From NCBI RefSeq assembly GCF_900156025.1, contig NZ_FTMO01000004.1:186001-250000 (forward strand): a DNA stretch of 64,000 nucleotides, written 5' to 3'. The stretch's first letter is position 1. The number at the start of each line of letters is the position of its first letter. Made by a program: the position numbers and the translations under genes. A model generated the notes under the pieces. That model had not been told where the DNA came from. It did not search any database and saw nothing but the letters and a program-made list of their open reading frames with translations. The stretch comes from Allobosea sp. TND4EK4 (GTDB taxonomy: Bacteria; Pseudomonadota; Alphaproteobacteria; Rhizobiales; Beijerinckiaceae). Positions 26,811 through 36,174 of this stretch are shown here, piece by piece.

Positions 26811-28178
26811 ATGTCCGACAATGACAGCGAAGCCAACCGATTCTCCGCCCGCGCGGCGCGCTATGCGCGGGTCGGTGCCAATGTCGGTGGTGTCGCCGCC
26901 CGCATGGCGGGGGCGCGGCTGTTCGGCATGGAGGGCCGCGACGCTTCCAATGCGGAGGCGCTGGCCAAGGCTCTCGGCGGGCTGAAGGGCCCGATCATGA
27001 AGGTGGCGCAGCTCGTCGCCACGATTCCCGACGTGGTACCGCCGGAATACGCCGCCGAGCTGCAGAAGCTCCAGTCGCAGGCGCCGCCGATGGGCGCGGC
27101 CTTCGTCAAGCGCCGGATGATGGCCGAACTCGGCGCCGGCTGGCGCGAGCGCTTCGGCGAATTCGACCTCAGGCCCGCGGCTGCGGCCTCGCTCGGCCAG
27201 GTCCATCGCGCCACGACGCTGGAGGGCGCGCCGCTCGCCTGCAAGCTGCAATATCCGGACATGGAATCGGCGGTCGAGGCCGACCTCTCCCAGCTCGACG
27301 TGCTGTTCTCGCTGCACCGGCGCATGGGCGCGGTGATCGACACCAGCGAGATCGTGCAGGAGATCGGCGCGCGGGTGCGCGAGGAACTGGACTACCGCCG
27401 CGAGGCCCAGCATGCCGCGCTCTACCGGATCATGCTCGGCCAGACGCCGGAAGTGCGCGTGCCGGCGGTCGAGGACGCGCTGTCGACCAAGCGGCTGCTC
27501 AGCATGCACTGGCTGGAAGGCACGCCGATCCTCTCGCACAAGCAGGACGGGCAAGCGGTGCGGGACCGCATTTCGACCGCGATGTTCAAGGCGTGGTGGC
27601 GCCCGTTCAGCCATCACGGCGTGATCCATGGCGATCCGCATCTGGGAAACTACACCGTCTTCTCCGATGGAGGCGAGGCGCAGGGCATCAACCTGCTGGA
27701 TTATGGCTGCATCCGCATCTTTCCGCCGAGCTTCGTCGGCGGTGTCGTCGATCTCTATCGCGGCTTGCAGACGGGCGACGATGCGCGTGTCGTCCACGCC
27801 TACGAGACCTGGGGCTTCAAGGGGCTGAGCAAGGAGCTCGTCGACACGCTGAACATCTGGGCGCGCTTCATCTACGGGCCGCTGCTGGAGGACCGCGTCC
27901 GGCGCATCGCCGAGGGCGTCAGCCCGGCCGAATACGGCCGCAAGCAGGCCTTCCAGGTGCATCAGGCCCTGAAGGCGCGCGGGCCGGTCAAGGTGCCGCG
28001 CGAATTCGTCTTCATGGACCGCGCCGCGATCGGCCTCGGCGGCGTCTTCCTTCATCTCGACGCCGAACTGAACTTCCACAGGCTGTTCGAGGCGGAGATC
28101 GAGGGCTTCTCGGTCGAGCAGGTGGCCCGGCGGCAGGGGGAAGCACTGCTGCAGGTCGGACTGCAGGGCAAGGGTTAG
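26811..28178 (+). CDS. ABC1 kinase family protein (AarF/UbiB-like)
   Basis: This 455-residue atypical kinase of the ABC1/ADCK/UbiB family is implicated in ubiquinone or lipid homeostasis. It has the KxGQ-like N-terminal motif as LKGPIMKVAQLVATIPD (residues about 60-75, with the K-x-x-Q core), the AAASLGQVHRATTLEG loop, VREELDYRREA, the catalytic HGDPHLGNY near residue 272, and metal-binding LDYGCIRIF near residue 297. No clear C-terminal membrane anchor is present, unlike UbiB, so this is the soluble branch. ATG 26811 follows a CCGCCC stretch without a strong ribosome site. It stands alone. Confidence 0.87.
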   Translation: MSDNDSEANRFSARAARYARVGANVGGVAARMAGARLFGMEGRDASNAEALAKALGGLKGPIMKVAQLVATIPDVVPPEYAAELQKLQSQAPPMGAAFVKRRMMAELGAGWRERFGEFDLRPAAAASLGQVHRATTLEGAPLACKLQYPDMESAVEADLSQLDVLFSLHRRMGAVIDTSEIVQEIGARVREELDYRREAQHAALYRIMLGQTPEVRVPAVEDALSTKRLLSMHWLEGTPILSHKQDGQAVRDRISTAMFKAWWRPFSHHGVIHGDPHLGNYTVFSDGGEAQGINLLDYGCIRIFPPSFVGGVVDLYRGLQTGDDARVVHAYETWGFKGLSKELVDTLNIWARFIYGPLLEDRVRRIAEGVSPAEYGRKQAFQVHQALKARGPVKVPREFVFMDRAAIGLGGVFLHLDAELNFHRLFEAEIEGFSVEQVARRQGEALLQVGLQGKG

Positions 28179-28184
28179 GGCGGC

Positions 28185-28409
28185 TCAGTCGCCGCCATCT
28201 CCGCCGCCGCCATCTCCGCCGCAGCCGATGCTGCTGGCGCTCCCGCCGCCTCCGCCGTCGCCCGCCGGGCGGCTGTCGTGGCGCCGGCCGGCAACCCCTT
28301 CGCCGTCCTTCCGCGTCTGCTCGCGCGCCTCCGCAAACCAGCGCCGGGCGCGGTCCCTCAGCTCCGGCGGAAGCGAAAATCGGGGATCGCCTTCGCGTGT
28401 ATCGTCCAC
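28185..28409 (-). CDS. Small hypothetical protein with Gly/Asp-rich tail
   Basis: This 74-residue open frame uses a GTG start with GGAGG six bases upstream. The N-terminal half is charged and helical (LPPELRDRARRWFAEAREQT). The C-terminal half is a repetitive CGGDGGGGDGGD type tail with one cysteine. Such Gly-rich ends occur on several short alphaproteobacterial proteins of unknown role. It converges on the ABC1 gene with a 6-bp gap. Low-complexity composition means it could be spurious, but the ribosome site supports translation. Confidence 0.5.
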   Translation of the reverse strand: MDDTREGDPRFSLPPELRDRARRWFAEAREQTRKDGEGVAGRRHDSRPAGDGGGGGSASSIGCGGDGGGGDGGD

Positions 28410-28518
28410 GAACGGCCTCCGGCTGCCTCACGGGCCGGATGATGCCAGAAGGCGACTCAATCGCAATGGCCCCGGCTACGAGACGCAGGAAGCGCTGCAG
28501 GCATGCTCGAAACTTCCA

Positions 28519-28536
28519 GCGGTGAAATTTCACCGC
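28519..28536. promoter_or_regulatory. 18-bp perfect palindrome upstream of the pnt operon
   Basis: GCGGTGAAATTTCACCGC is a perfect palindrome about 155 bp before the first gene of the pnt operon and about 110 bp upstream of the small Gly-rich protein start. The half-site TGAAATTT recurs at 28550-28557. It looks like an operator for a dimeric regulator. Confidence 0.45.
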
Positions 28537-28691
28537 GATTTTAATCGATTGAAATTTCTTGCCCGGCCCGTTAGGAAAGGCCCCCGCGAAAGGGCTGCGG
28601 GGATGGCCGAGGTGCGCCTCAGACGCGTTGCTCGAAGGTCTCCGGTGCGCTACACGCGTGAGAGACTGTGTCTTTTTTCAGGATCGAGATC

Positions 28692-28976
28692 ATGGCCGAC
28701 CACGCCCACCACGCCGACACGCCAGCCATGGACTACCCCGAGCACGAGCGCACCTATACCGGCTTCGTGCATATGTCCGAGGTCGGCACCGTGGCTTGCC
28801 TGGCGATCGTCGCTGCGCTCGCCGTCGGCGGCACCAAGCATGCCTGGGGCACGGCTCTGATCGGGACATTGCTCGCGGTCATCGGCACGGGCGTCGGCAT
28901 CGCTGCGAAGAGCATCGCCTGGCGCGCGCCGCTGGTCGCGCTGGTGCTGATGCTGCTCGCGCTGCTCCTTTACTGA
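28692..28976 (+). CDS. aa3-type cytochrome c oxidase subunit IV-like protein
   Basis: This 94-residue inner-membrane protein has a His-rich N-terminus (MADHAHHADTPAMDYPEHE) matching the short aa3-type oxidase subunit IV family, in which an HxxMDYxEHExTYxGF region precedes a transmembrane helix. This copy is longer: three hydrophobic stretches follow (TVACLAIVAALAVGG, ALIGTLLAVIGTGVGIAA, APLVALVLMLLALLLY), so it is a variant. It is the first gene of the transhydrogenase operon, 37 bp before pntAA, an arrangement I recall from other alphaproteobacteria. ATG 28692 has GGATCGAG upstream. Confidence 0.78.
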   Translation: MADHAHHADTPAMDYPEHERTYTGFVHMSEVGTVACLAIVAALAVGGTKHAWGTALIGTLLAVIGTGVGIAAKSIAWRAPLVALVLMLLALLLY

Positions 28977-29013
28977 TCCGCCTCCCATAACGCCGGAAAG
29001 GCTTCACCCCGCC

Positions 29014-30153
29014 ATGCGCATTGCTGTTCCAGCCGAAACGCAAGGGGCGGAGACCCGCGTCGCCGCCACGCCGGAAACCGTCCGCAAGTTCAAGGCGCTC
29101 GGCGCCGAAGTCTCGGTCGAGACGGGGGCGGGCAAAGCCTCCGGCATCCTCGATGCCGAGTATGAGGCCGCCGGCGCGACCGTCGCCGCGAATGCTGCGG
29201 CGGCGCTGGCCGGGGCGGACATCGTGCTGAAGGTGCGTCGTCCTTCCGAGGCCGAGATCGCCGGCCTGCCTGCAGGCGCGCTCGTCATCGCGACGATGGA
29301 CCCTTACGGCAACGAGGCGCAGGTCGAGGCGTTGGCGAAGGCGAACGTCGCCGCCTTCGCGATGGAGTTCATGCCGCGCATCACCCGTGCGCAGGTGATG
29401 GACGTGTTGTCGTCCCAGGCCAACCTCGCCGGCTACCGCGCCGTGGTCGACGGAGCCGCCGAATATGGCCGGGCACTGCCGATGATGATGACCGCCGCCG
29501 GCACGGTGCCCGCGGCCAAGATCTTCATCATGGGCGTCGGCGTCGCCGGCCTGCAGGCGATCGCCACCGCGCGGCGCATGGGCGCCATCGTGACCGCGAC
29601 CGACGTGCGGCCCGCCACCAAGGAACAGGTCGAATCGCTCGGCGCCAAGTTTCTCGCCGTCGAGGACGAGGAGTTCAAGCAGGCGCAGACGGCCGGCGGC
29701 TACGCCAAGGAGATGTCCAAGGAGTACCAGGCGAAGCAGGCGGAGCTGACCGCCAGCCACATCGCCAAGCAGGACATCGTCATCACCACCGCGCTGATCC
29801 CCGGCCGCCCCGCGCCGAAGCTGATCACCGCCGCGATGGTGGAGAGCATGAAGCCCGGCTCCGTCATCGTCGATCTTGCGGTGGAGCGCGGCGGCAATTG
29901 CGAGCTCGCCAAGCCTGGCGAGGTCGTGACCACGGAGAACGGCGTCAAGATCGTCGGCCATCTCAACGTGCCCGGCCGGCTGCCTGCGACCGCGTCCTCA
30001 CTCTACGCGAAGAATCTCTACGCCTTCGTCGAGACGCTGATCGACAAGGCCGAGAAGAAGCTCGCGGTGAATTGGGACGACGAGCTGGTGAAAGCCACCG
30101 CCCTGACCAGGGACGGCGCCGTCATCCACCCGAATTTCGCAGCCAAGGCCTGA
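29014..30153 (+). CDS. pntAA: NAD(P) transhydrogenase subunit alpha part 1
   Basis: This 379-residue cytoplasmic NAD(H)-binding subunit (domain I) belongs to the proton-translocating transhydrogenase. The start [20 protein letters not shown] is the AlaDH/PNT N-terminal signature (quoted in full, 20 residues). The nucleotide fold is near [23 protein letters not shown] (quoted in part: [11 protein letters not shown]), with the [15 protein letters not shown] loop and [13 protein letters not shown]. This is the split, three-gene alphaproteobacterial form with the membrane part encoded separately. AAAGG lies upstream at a slightly long spacing. Confidence 0.95.
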   Translation: MRIAVPAETQGAETRVAATPETVRKFKALGAEVSVETGAGKASGILDAEYEAAGATVAANAAAALAGADIVLKVRRPSEAEIAGLPAGALVIATMDPYGNEAQVEALAKANVAAFAMEFMPRITRAQVMDVLSSQANLAGYRAVVDGAAEYGRALPMMMTAAGTVPAAKIFIMGVGVAGLQAIATARRMGAIVTATDVRPATKEQVESLGAKFLAVEDEEFKQAQTAGGYAKEMSKEYQAKQAELTASHIAKQDIVITTALIPGRPAPKLITAAMVESMKPGSVIVDLAVERGGNCELAKPGEVVTTENGVKIVGHLNVPGRLPATASSLYAKNLYAFVETLIDKAEKKLAVNWDDELVKATALTRDGAVIHPNFAAKA

Positions 30154-30170
30154 GCGAAGGAATTCCCACC

Positions 30171-30605
30171 ATGGCAACTCCCTCTCCCGAACAGGCTCTC
30201 GACCAGGCCCGCAACGCCGCGGCCCTCGCCCGGCAGGCGGCCGAGCTCGCCGAGCGCTATGCCGACCAGGCCGCCGCGGCTGCCAGCCTCGCCACCGGCG
30301 GCATCGACCCGACGATCTACCGCCTCGCCATCTTCGTGCTGGCCGTCTTCGTCGGCTATTACGTCGTCTGGTCGGTGACGCCGGCGCTGCACACGCCGCT
30401 GATGTCGGTCACCAACGCGATCTCCTCGGTCATCGTCGTCGGCGCGCTGCTGGCCGTCGGCGTCGAAGCGCTGCCGGCGCTCGGCGACGGGCCGATCTGG
30501 GCCAAGGTCTTCGGCTTCGTCGCGCTCGTGCTCGCCTCGGTGAACATCTTCGGCGGCTTCCTCGTCACAGAGCGCATGCTCGCGATGTACAAGAAGAAGG
30601 GCTGA
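30171..30605 (+). CDS. pntAB: NAD(P) transhydrogenase subunit alpha part 2
   Basis: This 144-residue membrane subunit corresponds to the C-terminal helices of E. coli PntA. After a 45-residue Ala-rich soluble leader (longer than in many PntAB proteins), three or four hydrophobic helices follow ([55 protein letters not shown]), ending [11 protein letters not shown], the conserved family end. GAAGGAA precedes ATG 30171. It sits 17 bp after pntAA and 4 bp before pntB. Confidence 0.94.
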   Translation: MATPSPEQALDQARNAAALARQAAELAERYADQAAAAASLATGGIDPTIYRLAIFVLAVFVGYYVVWSVTPALHTPLMSVTNAISSVIVVGALLAVGVEALPALGDGPIWAKVFGFVALVLASVNIFGGFLVTERMLAMYKKKG

Positions 30606-30609
30606 GCGC

Positions 30610-32016
30610 ATGGCCGCGAACCTGTCAGCCCTGCTGTACGTCGTCTCGGGCGTCCTGTTCATCATGGCCCTGCGGGGCCTCTCGCATCCGACCACGTCGC
30701 GGCAGGGCAACCGCTACGGCATGATCGGCATGGCGATCGCCATCGTGACCACGGTGGTGTTCTTCCCGCCCTCCGGCTTCTCCGGCTGGCTGCTGGTCAT
30801 CCTCGGCATCGCGATGGGCGGCGGCATCGGCGCCGTCATGGCCAAGCGCGTGCAGATGACGCAGATGCCGCAGCTCGTCGCCTTCTTCCACTCGCTGGTG
30901 GGCCTGGCGGCGGTGCTGGTGGCGGCCGCGGCGCTCTATGCGCCGGAGGCCTTCGGCATCGGCCATGTCGGCACCATCCACGGCTCCAGCCTGTTCGAGA
31001 TGGGGCTGGGCGTCGCCATCGGCGCGATCACCTTCACCGGCTCGATCATCGCCTTCCTCAAGCTCGACGGACGCATGAGCGGCAAGCCGATCATGCTGCC
31101 GCAGCGCCATGGCATCAATATCGGGCTCGGCATCGCGCTCGTCGTGCTGCTGGCGATCTTCCTGAAGAGCGAGAGCCATGTCGTCTTCTGGCTGATCGTG
31201 CTGGTCTCCTTCGCGCTCGGCGTGCTGCTGATCATCCCGATCGGCGGCGCGGACATGCCTGTCGTCGTCTCGATGCTGAACTCCTATTCCGGCTGGGCCG
31301 CCGCCGGCATCGGCTTCACGCTCGGCAACATGGCGCTGATCATCACCGGTGCGCTGGTGGGCTCCTCGGGCGCGATCCTGTCCTACATCATGTGCAAGGC
31401 GATGAACCGGAGCTTCATCTCCGTCATCCTCGGCGGCTTCGGCGGGGATGATGCGGCGGCCGGCCCGGCCGGCGCGGTCGAGGCGCGGCCGGTCAAGCAG
31501 GGCTCGCCGGACGATGCGGCCTACATCATGAAGAACGCCGGCAAGGTCATCATCGTGCCGGGCTACGGCATGGCGGTGGCGCAGGCCCAGCACACGCTGC
31601 GCGAGATGGCCGACCTCCTCAAGAAGGAAGGCGTCGAGGTCAAATACGCCATCCACCCGGTGGCGGGCCGCATGCCCGGGCACATGAACGTGCTGCTGGC
31701 GGAGGCCAACGTGCCCTATGACGAGGTCTTCGAGCTCGAGGACATCAACTCGGAATTCGGCCAGGCCGACGTCGCCTTCGTCATCGGCGCCAACGACGTC
31801 ACCAATCCGGCCGCCAAGACCGACAAGTCCTCGCCGATCTACGGCATGCCGATCCTGGACGTCGAGAAGGCCAAGACCGTGCTCTTCATCAAGCGCGGCA
31901 TGGCCGCCGGCTATGCCGGCGTCGAGAACGAGCTGTTCTTCCGCCCCAACACGATGATGCTGTTCGGCGACGCCAAGAAGGTCACCGACGAGATCGTCAA
32001 GGCGATGGCGCACTGA
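30610..32016 (+). CDS. pntB: NAD(P) transhydrogenase subunit beta
   Basis: This 468-residue subunit has an N-terminal membrane domain of about nine helices (residues 1-270) that carries the proton channel and a C-terminal NADP(H)-binding domain III starting near KVIIVPGYGMAVAQAQH. Domain III also shows IHPVAGRMPGHMNVLLAEA, FVIGANDVTNPAAKTD, SPIYGMPILDVEKAK and FIKRGMAAGYAGVENELF, all PntB hallmarks. The complex uses the proton gradient to make NADPH from NADH. A perfect terminator hairpin follows, ending the operon. Confidence 0.96.
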   Translation: MAANLSALLYVVSGVLFIMALRGLSHPTTSRQGNRYGMIGMAIAIVTTVVFFPPSGFSGWLLVILGIAMGGGIGAVMAKRVQMTQMPQLVAFFHSLVGLAAVLVAAAALYAPEAFGIGHVGTIHGSSLFEMGLGVAIGAITFTGSIIAFLKLDGRMSGKPIMLPQRHGINIGLGIALVVLLAIFLKSESHVVFWLIVLVSFALGVLLIIPIGGADMPVVVSMLNSYSGWAAAGIGFTLGNMALIITGALVGSSGAILSYIMCKAMNRSFISVILGGFGGDDAAAGPAGAVEARPVKQGSPDDAAYIMKNAGKVIIVPGYGMAVAQAQHTLREMADLLKKEGVEVKYAIHPVAGRMPGHMNVLLAEANVPYDEVFELEDINSEFGQADVAFVIGANDVTNPAAKTDKSSPIYGMPILDVEKAKTVLFIKRGMAAGYAGVENELFFRPNTMMLFGDAKKVTDEIVKAMAH

Positions 32017-32042
32017 GCGCCCGCGCCACGCGACGGACATGC

Positions 32043-32068
32043 AAAAGGCCGGCGTGAGCCGGCCTTTT
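32043..32068. terminator. Terminator after pntB
   Basis: AAAAGGCCGGC and GCCGGCCTTTT form a perfect 11-bp stem around GTGA, followed by a further TTT after CG. It lies 27 bp after the pntB stop. Confidence 0.88.
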
Positions 32069-32110
32069 CGTTTGGGCGCTTCATCCGGCTTGCGGTCGGT
32101 GGCACTGCGC

Positions 32111-32199
32111 CGTCATCCCCGACGCAGCAAAGCGGAAACCCGGACTCCATCGTCGAGTGTCGGCGCCTCCGAGAGATCCCGGGGCAAGCCCCGGATGAC
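32111..32199. repeat. REP-like palindromic element, copy 5 (diverged)
   Basis: The left end CGTCATCCCCG and right end CCGGATGAC pair imperfectly. The interior carries GCAGCAAAGCGG and ATCCCGGGGCAAGCCCCGG, the latter a local hairpin. It is shorter and more diverged than the other copies. It lies between pntB and the TPR lipoprotein gene, which converge. Confidence 0.6.
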
Positions 32200-32236
32200 C
32201 GTGTCGATGACATCAGCGCCGGCGAGCAGCAGGCTG

Positions 32237-33100
32237 TTACAGCCTGAACAGACCGCCGCCGCTGCCGCCACCCCCGCCGAGGCGCGAGAGACCGGCGCGG
32301 GCCTCGGCGTTGTTGCCGTCGAGGCCGATGGCGCGCTGATAGGCCTGCTGGGCCTCCGATTTCTGGCCGAGCTTCTCCTGGGCGAAGCCGCGGCCGGCCC
32401 AGGCCTCCGCGCTGCGGTTGTCGACGTTCAGCGCGGCGGTGAAGTCCTCCAGCGCCGAATCGTACTTGCCGAGCGCGTTCAGGCTCTGGCCGCGGGCGAT
32501 ATAGGGCGGGGCGGTATAGGGGTTGCGGTCGATGACCGAATCGAAATCGGTGACCGCCTGCTGGTTCTGGCCCTGCTTCTGGTAGACGAGGCCGCGCGAA
32601 TGGAAGGCCTCGGCCGATTCCGGGTTGAGGCGGATCGCGGTGTTGAGGTCGGCCAGGGCGCCGGGCAGGTTGTTCTGCTGGCGCAGCAGGTTGGCGCGGG
32701 CGATATAGGCCGGCGCGTAATTCGGGTTGGCTGTGATGGCGCGGCCGAAATCCGCGTTGGCCGCGTCATTCTTGCCGGTCTGCCGCAGGGCGAGGCCGCG
32801 ATTGGTGTAGGCCGAAGCGAGGTTCGGGTCGATCTGGACGGCCTTGCTGAAGTCGGAGATCGCGTCCGAGAAGCGACCGATGCGGGCATAGGCCGCGCCG
32901 CGGGTGTTGTAGGCGCCGGCATCGTTCGGGTTGCGGCTGATGACCTCGCTCAGCGAGCCGATATTGACGCTGGCGTCGGCTGCCGCGCTGGTGTCGAGCA
33001 CCGCGACATTGGCCTGCGACGAAAGGCCGGAGACGGATTCGCAGCCCGCCAGCATCAGCGCCACGCCGGATACGGCCAACCAGGTACTGCCACGGATCAT
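32237..33100 (-). CDS. TPR-repeat lipoprotein
   Basis: This 287-residue protein has a lipoprotein signal MIRGSTWLAVSGVALMLAGC with the acylated cysteine at residue 20. About six tetratricopeptide repeats follow (GAYNTRGAAYARIGRFSDAISDF, SAYTNRGLALRQTGKNDAANADF and similar 34-residue units), ending in a Gly-rich tail. It resembles NlpI-type or PilF-type TPR lipoproteins that scaffold envelope complexes. AAAGGA lies seven bases before ATG 33100. It ends convergently with pntB. The partner is unknown. Confidence 0.87.
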   Translation of the reverse strand: MIRGSTWLAVSGVALMLAGCESVSGLSSQANVAVLDTSAAADASVNIGSLSEVISRNPNDAGAYNTRGAAYARIGRFSDAISDFSKAVQIDPNLASAYTNRGLALRQTGKNDAANADFGRAITANPNYAPAYIARANLLRQQNNLPGALADLNTAIRLNPESAEAFHSRGLVYQKQGQNQQAVTDFDSVIDRNPYTAPPYIARGQSLNALGKYDSALEDFTAALNVDNRSAEAWAGRGFAQEKLGQKSEAQQAYQRAIGLDGNNAEARAGLSRLGGGGGSGGGLFRL

Positions 33101-33326
33101 GCTCAAGTCCTTTGGTTTCTGTCGTGCCTGTCGCGATACGGGCCGCGCAGGGCTGAGCCCTGCCGCACATGACCGCGATTCCCCAACCGAACAGCGTCTC
33201 ACCGGAGAAACGCCGGAAACCCGCCAAAACTTGGTTAACATCCCTGAAAAGCAAGAGCGCCCGGAGCTGACCCCAGGCGCCTTCGCTATCGGCCCTTCCC
33301 AGGCGGCATTTGCCGCCCGAAACGGA

Positions 33327-33560
33327 TCAGGGGCGCTTCGGCTTCACCGGCGCGGGCAGCAGGCCTTCGCGCTGGAGCTTCTTGCGCTGCAACTTGCGGG
33401 CGCGGCGAACGGCCTCGGCCGACTCGCGGGCCTTCTTCTCGGAGGGCTTCTCGTAATGGCCGCGGAGCTTCATCTCGCGGAAAATGCCTTCGCGCTGCAT
33501 CTTCTTCTTGAGGGCGCGGAGAGCCTGATCGACATTGTTGTCGCGAACGAGAACCTGCAC
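33327..33560 (-). CDS. rpsU: 30S ribosomal protein S21
   Basis: This 77-residue basic ribosomal protein has the S21 start [20 protein letters not shown] and the family end of Arg/Lys-rich helix ([20 protein letters not shown]). S21 joins the small-subunit platform near the anti-Shine-Dalgarno end of 16S rRNA. It uses a GTG start at 33560; the upstream region has no strong ribosome site. The C-terminal [12 protein letters not shown] tail is typical of rhizobial S21. Confidence 0.95.
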   Translation of the reverse strand: MQVLVRDNNVDQALRALKKKMQREGIFREMKLRGHYEKPSEKKARESAEAVRRARKLQRKKLQREGLLPAPVKPKRP

Positions 33561-33722
33561 GTGAAACGTCCGTTAGTGAGCGGTTGATCCAAAAAAGTCG
33601 GGCCGGCGATACGCGACGCGCATCGCTCGAAGGTGCGTGCGGATAACAGAATTCCGCATGCCTGTCCACGCTGCGTCAGCGCGAAAATGCAGGGCCTGCC
33701 TGCTTTTCCCGAGGAGCGTGCG

Positions 33723-34823
33723 TCAGGCCCGTTCGGGCCAGACGCGGGTGACGTGGCCCATCTTGCGGCCGGGCCGGGCATCGCGCTTGCCGTAGAGGTG
33801 CAGATGCGCGCCGGGCTCGGCGAGAATCGCCCGCCAGCGCAGGGCGGCCTCGCCGATCAGGTTCTCCATCTCGACGCGGCCGTGGCGGGCGGCGGAGCCA
33901 AGCGGAAAGCCGCAGACGGCGCGGACATGCTGGTGGAACTGCGAGGTGTCGGCACCCTCGCTGGTCCAGTGGCCGGAATTATGGACGCGCGGGGCGATCT
34001 CGTTGACGACGATGCGCTCGGCCCCCGCTTCCTCCAGCACGAACAGCTCGACGGCGAAGACGCCGACATAGCCCAGTGCCTCGCCGATGCGGCGCGCGGC
34101 CTCGATTGCGGCCTGCGAGGCCTCGACGCCGAGCGCCGCCGGAATGCGGGTGAAGGCGAGGATGTGGTCGCGGTGCTCGTTCTCGCAGACGTCGAAGGCG
34201 GCGAAGGCGCCATCGAGCCCGCGGGCAGCCACGACCGAGACCTCGCGGATGAAGGGCACGAAGCCTTCCAGGATGGCCGGGAAGCGGCCGATCGCCTCAT
34301 AGGCCTCGGCGAGGTCGGTACCCGGCGCGATCTTGACCTGCCCCTTGCCGTCATAGCCGAAGCGGCGGGTCTTCAGGATGGCGGGGCGGCCGATCTCGGC
34401 CGCCGCCGCTTCCAGATCGCCCAGCGAATCGACGGCGCGGAAGGGTGCGACCTCGAGGCCGAGGCCGGAGACGAAGCTCTTCTCGCTGAGCCGGTCCTGG
34501 GTCACGGCCAGTGCGCGGGCCCCGGGATGCAGCGGTGTGCGCGCGCCGAGAAAGGCGGCGGTCGATGCCGGGACATTCTCGAATTCGTAGGTGACCACGT
34601 CGACGCCGTCTGCGAACTGCGCCAGCGCCGCCTCGTCCTCGTATTCAGCCACGGTGTGCCGGGCGGCGACATCGAAGGCCGGGTTGTCGCCCTCCGGCGC
34701 GAGGACGTGGCAACGCACGCCAAGGTCGGCTGCGGCCAGCACCATCATGCGGGCGAGCTGTCCGCCGCCCAGGATGCCGAGAACGGCGCCGGGCGCGAGA
34801 CCGGTGGGGACAGGTGCGCTCAT
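33723..34823 (-). CDS. purK: 5-(carboxyamino)imidazole ribonucleotide synthase
   Basis: PurK uses ATP and bicarbonate to make N5-CAIR from AIR in purine synthesis. The 366-residue ATP-grasp protein starts [20 protein letters not shown] (20 residues, the PurK signature) and has [26 protein letters not shown], the ATP-grasp loop, and the metal-site [14 protein letters not shown]. The ATG overlaps the stop of purE by four bases (ATGA), so the two are coupled. It is cytoplasmic. Confidence 0.96.
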   Translation of the reverse strand: MSAPVPTGLAPGAVLGILGGGQLARMMVLAAADLGVRCHVLAPEGDNPAFDVAARHTVAEYEDEAALAQFADGVDVVTYEFENVPASTAAFLGARTPLHPGARALAVTQDRLSEKSFVSGLGLEVAPFRAVDSLGDLEAAAAEIGRPAILKTRRFGYDGKGQVKIAPGTDLAEAYEAIGRFPAILEGFVPFIREVSVVAARGLDGAFAAFDVCENEHRDHILAFTRIPAALGVEASQAAIEAARRIGEALGYVGVFAVELFVLEEAGAERIVVNEIAPRVHNSGHWTSEGADTSQFHQHVRAVCGFPLGSAARHGRVEMENLIGEAALRWRAILAEPGAHLHLYGKRDARPGRKMGHVTRVWPERA

Positions 34824-35320
34824 GCGTCGTCCCGGTTCGGCCGCTCGGCGATGCCGGCGCTCTGGCGGGCCCGGTAGGCGTCGAGGCGGCCGGCAAGCGC
34901 CTCGTCCGACAAAGCCAGCACCGCGGCGGCGAGCAGGGCGGCGTTGACGGCCCCCGCGCGGCCGATCGCCAGCGTGCCGACCGGGATGCCGGCCGGCATC
35001 TGCACGATGGAGAGCAGGCTGTCCTGGCCGGAGAGCGCCTTGGATTCGACCGGCACGCCGAAGACCGGCAGCGACGTCAGCGCAGCGGTCATGCCAGGCA
35101 GATGGGCGGCGCCGCCGGCGCCTGCGATCACGACCTTGAAGCCCTCGGCCTTCGCACCCTTGGCGAAGGCGAAGAGCCGGTCCGGCGTGCGGTGAGCCGA
35201 GACGATGCGGGCGTCATAGGGAATGGCGAGGGCGTCCAGCGCCTCCGCGGCATGACGCATCGTCGCCCAGTCGGACTGGCTGCCCATGATGATGGCGACG
35301 GGTGGCTTGGTCTCGGCCAT
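34820..35320 (-). CDS. purE: N5-carboxyaminoimidazole ribonucleotide mutase
   Basis: This 166-residue class I PurE interconverts N5-CAIR and CAIR, the step after PurK. The conserved start [21 protein letters not shown] (quoted in part: IIMGSQSDW), [17 protein letters not shown] with the catalytic His, and [17 protein letters not shown] define it, with [31 protein letters not shown] closing the active site. It is the first gene of the purEK pair. Confidence 0.96.
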   Translation of the reverse strand: MAETKPPVAIIMGSQSDWATMRHAAEALDALAIPYDARIVSAHRTPDRLFAFAKGAKAEGFKVVIAGAGGAAHLPGMTAALTSLPVFGVPVESKALSGQDSLLSIVQMPAGIPVGTLAIGRAGAVNAALLAAAVLALSDEALAGRLDAYRARQSAGIAERPNRDDA

Positions 35321-35423
35321 GGATTACGCGTGCGCTCCGCCTCGGAAAGCGCGCGATCTAGACCGTGCCAGCGCCGATAAGCAAGGGCGAATCGGCCAAA
35401 AGCGCGCCGTTGCCGTTCGTCTT

Positions 35424-35642
35424 TCAGGCAATGATGTCCGGCGTCAGCGCATCCTCGATCTGCGAGATGCGGTCCTTCAGGTAGAGCTTGCGCTTCTTCA
35501 GGCGCTGGACCTGGACCTGGTTGATCGACCCGACGCGCTCCAGCGCATCGATCGCGCTGTCGAGATCGCGGTGCTCCTCGCGCAGGCGGGCCAGCTCGGC
35601 GGTGAAGGTCTCGACCTCTTCCGGGCTCAGTTCGAATCCCAT
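35424..35642 (-). CDS. DUF465 (YdcH-like) coiled-coil protein
   Basis: This 72-residue protein has heptad-like charge pattern (VETFTAELARLREEHRDLDSAI, then VQVQRLKKRKLYLKDRISQIE). The KxxKLxLKDxI core is the DUF465/YdcH motif. Members are short coiled coils of unknown role, often duplicated in rhizobia. ATG 35642 (MGFELSPEEV) is favoured over an upstream ATG at 35657. It is divergent from a second DUF465 gene at 35874, so this is a paralogue pair. It lies about 100 bp upstream of purE on the same strand. Confidence 0.82.
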   Translation of the reverse strand: MGFELSPEEVETFTAELARLREEHRDLDSAIDALERVGSINQVQVQRLKKRKLYLKDRISQIEDALTPDIIA

Positions 35643-35873
35643 GGCCCATCTCATCATCGCCGCAGTTGGTCGCGACTATGCCTTCGCGGCGATGCGCATC
35701 GCAAGAGCGTGCACCGCCGCGCCGAAGCCCGAAAGCCGTCTATTCACGGCTTCGGGGAAAGGAGCCGGTGAGGATCACAGAATCTCATGAATGCCGTGTG
35801 ACGACGCAGGGCAGACGTGAAGCCGGCTTTCTGTCAGATTGGTCCACGTCAACAGCTCATCAGGAGGATCCAG

Positions 35874-36062
35874 ATGTCGTTGCAGACCCGCCTTGCCGAA
35901 CTCGAGCGCAAGCACCGCCAACTCGAGGACGCCATCGCAAAAGCCGCGGGAAGCCCGTCCGCCGACGATCTCGACGTCGCCGAGCTCAAGCGGAAGAAGT
36001 TGCAACTCAAGGACGAGATCGAGCGTGTGAGACTGACCATGCCGGAGCGAACGCTTCACTGA
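35874..36062 (+). CDS. DUF465 (YdcH-like) coiled-coil protein, second copy
   Basis: This 62-residue charged coiled-coil protein (MSLQTRLAELERKHRQLEDA start, LKRKKLQLKDEIERVR core) shares the KxxKLQLKDEI motif with the neighbour at 35424. The AGGAGG ribosome site at 35862-35867 is the best in the window and fixes ATG 35874. A strong terminator (36116) follows, so it is probably a monocistronic, highly translated message. The function is unknown. Confidence 0.85.
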   Translation: MSLQTRLAELERKHRQLEDAIAKAAGSPSADDLDVAELKRKKLQLKDEIERVRLTMPERTLH

Positions 36063-36115
36063 AGCGCTTCGGCGAGGGGCGCGTAACCTGCCCCGGAGAA
36101 CAACAGATGCGGATC

Positions 36116-36143
36116 AGGCCGGTCCTTCGGGGCCGGCCTTTTT
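36116..36143 (+). terminator. Terminator with UUCG tetraloop after the DUF465 gene
   Basis: AGGCCGGTCC pairs with GGGGCCGGCCT-type right arm (10 bp, one G-T pair) around a TTCG tetraloop, followed by TTTTT (36139-36143). It is a textbook intrinsic terminator 53 bp after the stop of the DUF465 gene. Confidence 0.9.
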
Positions 36144-36174
36144 CATGTCGGGCTCCGAAGAAGGTGCCGCTGCT

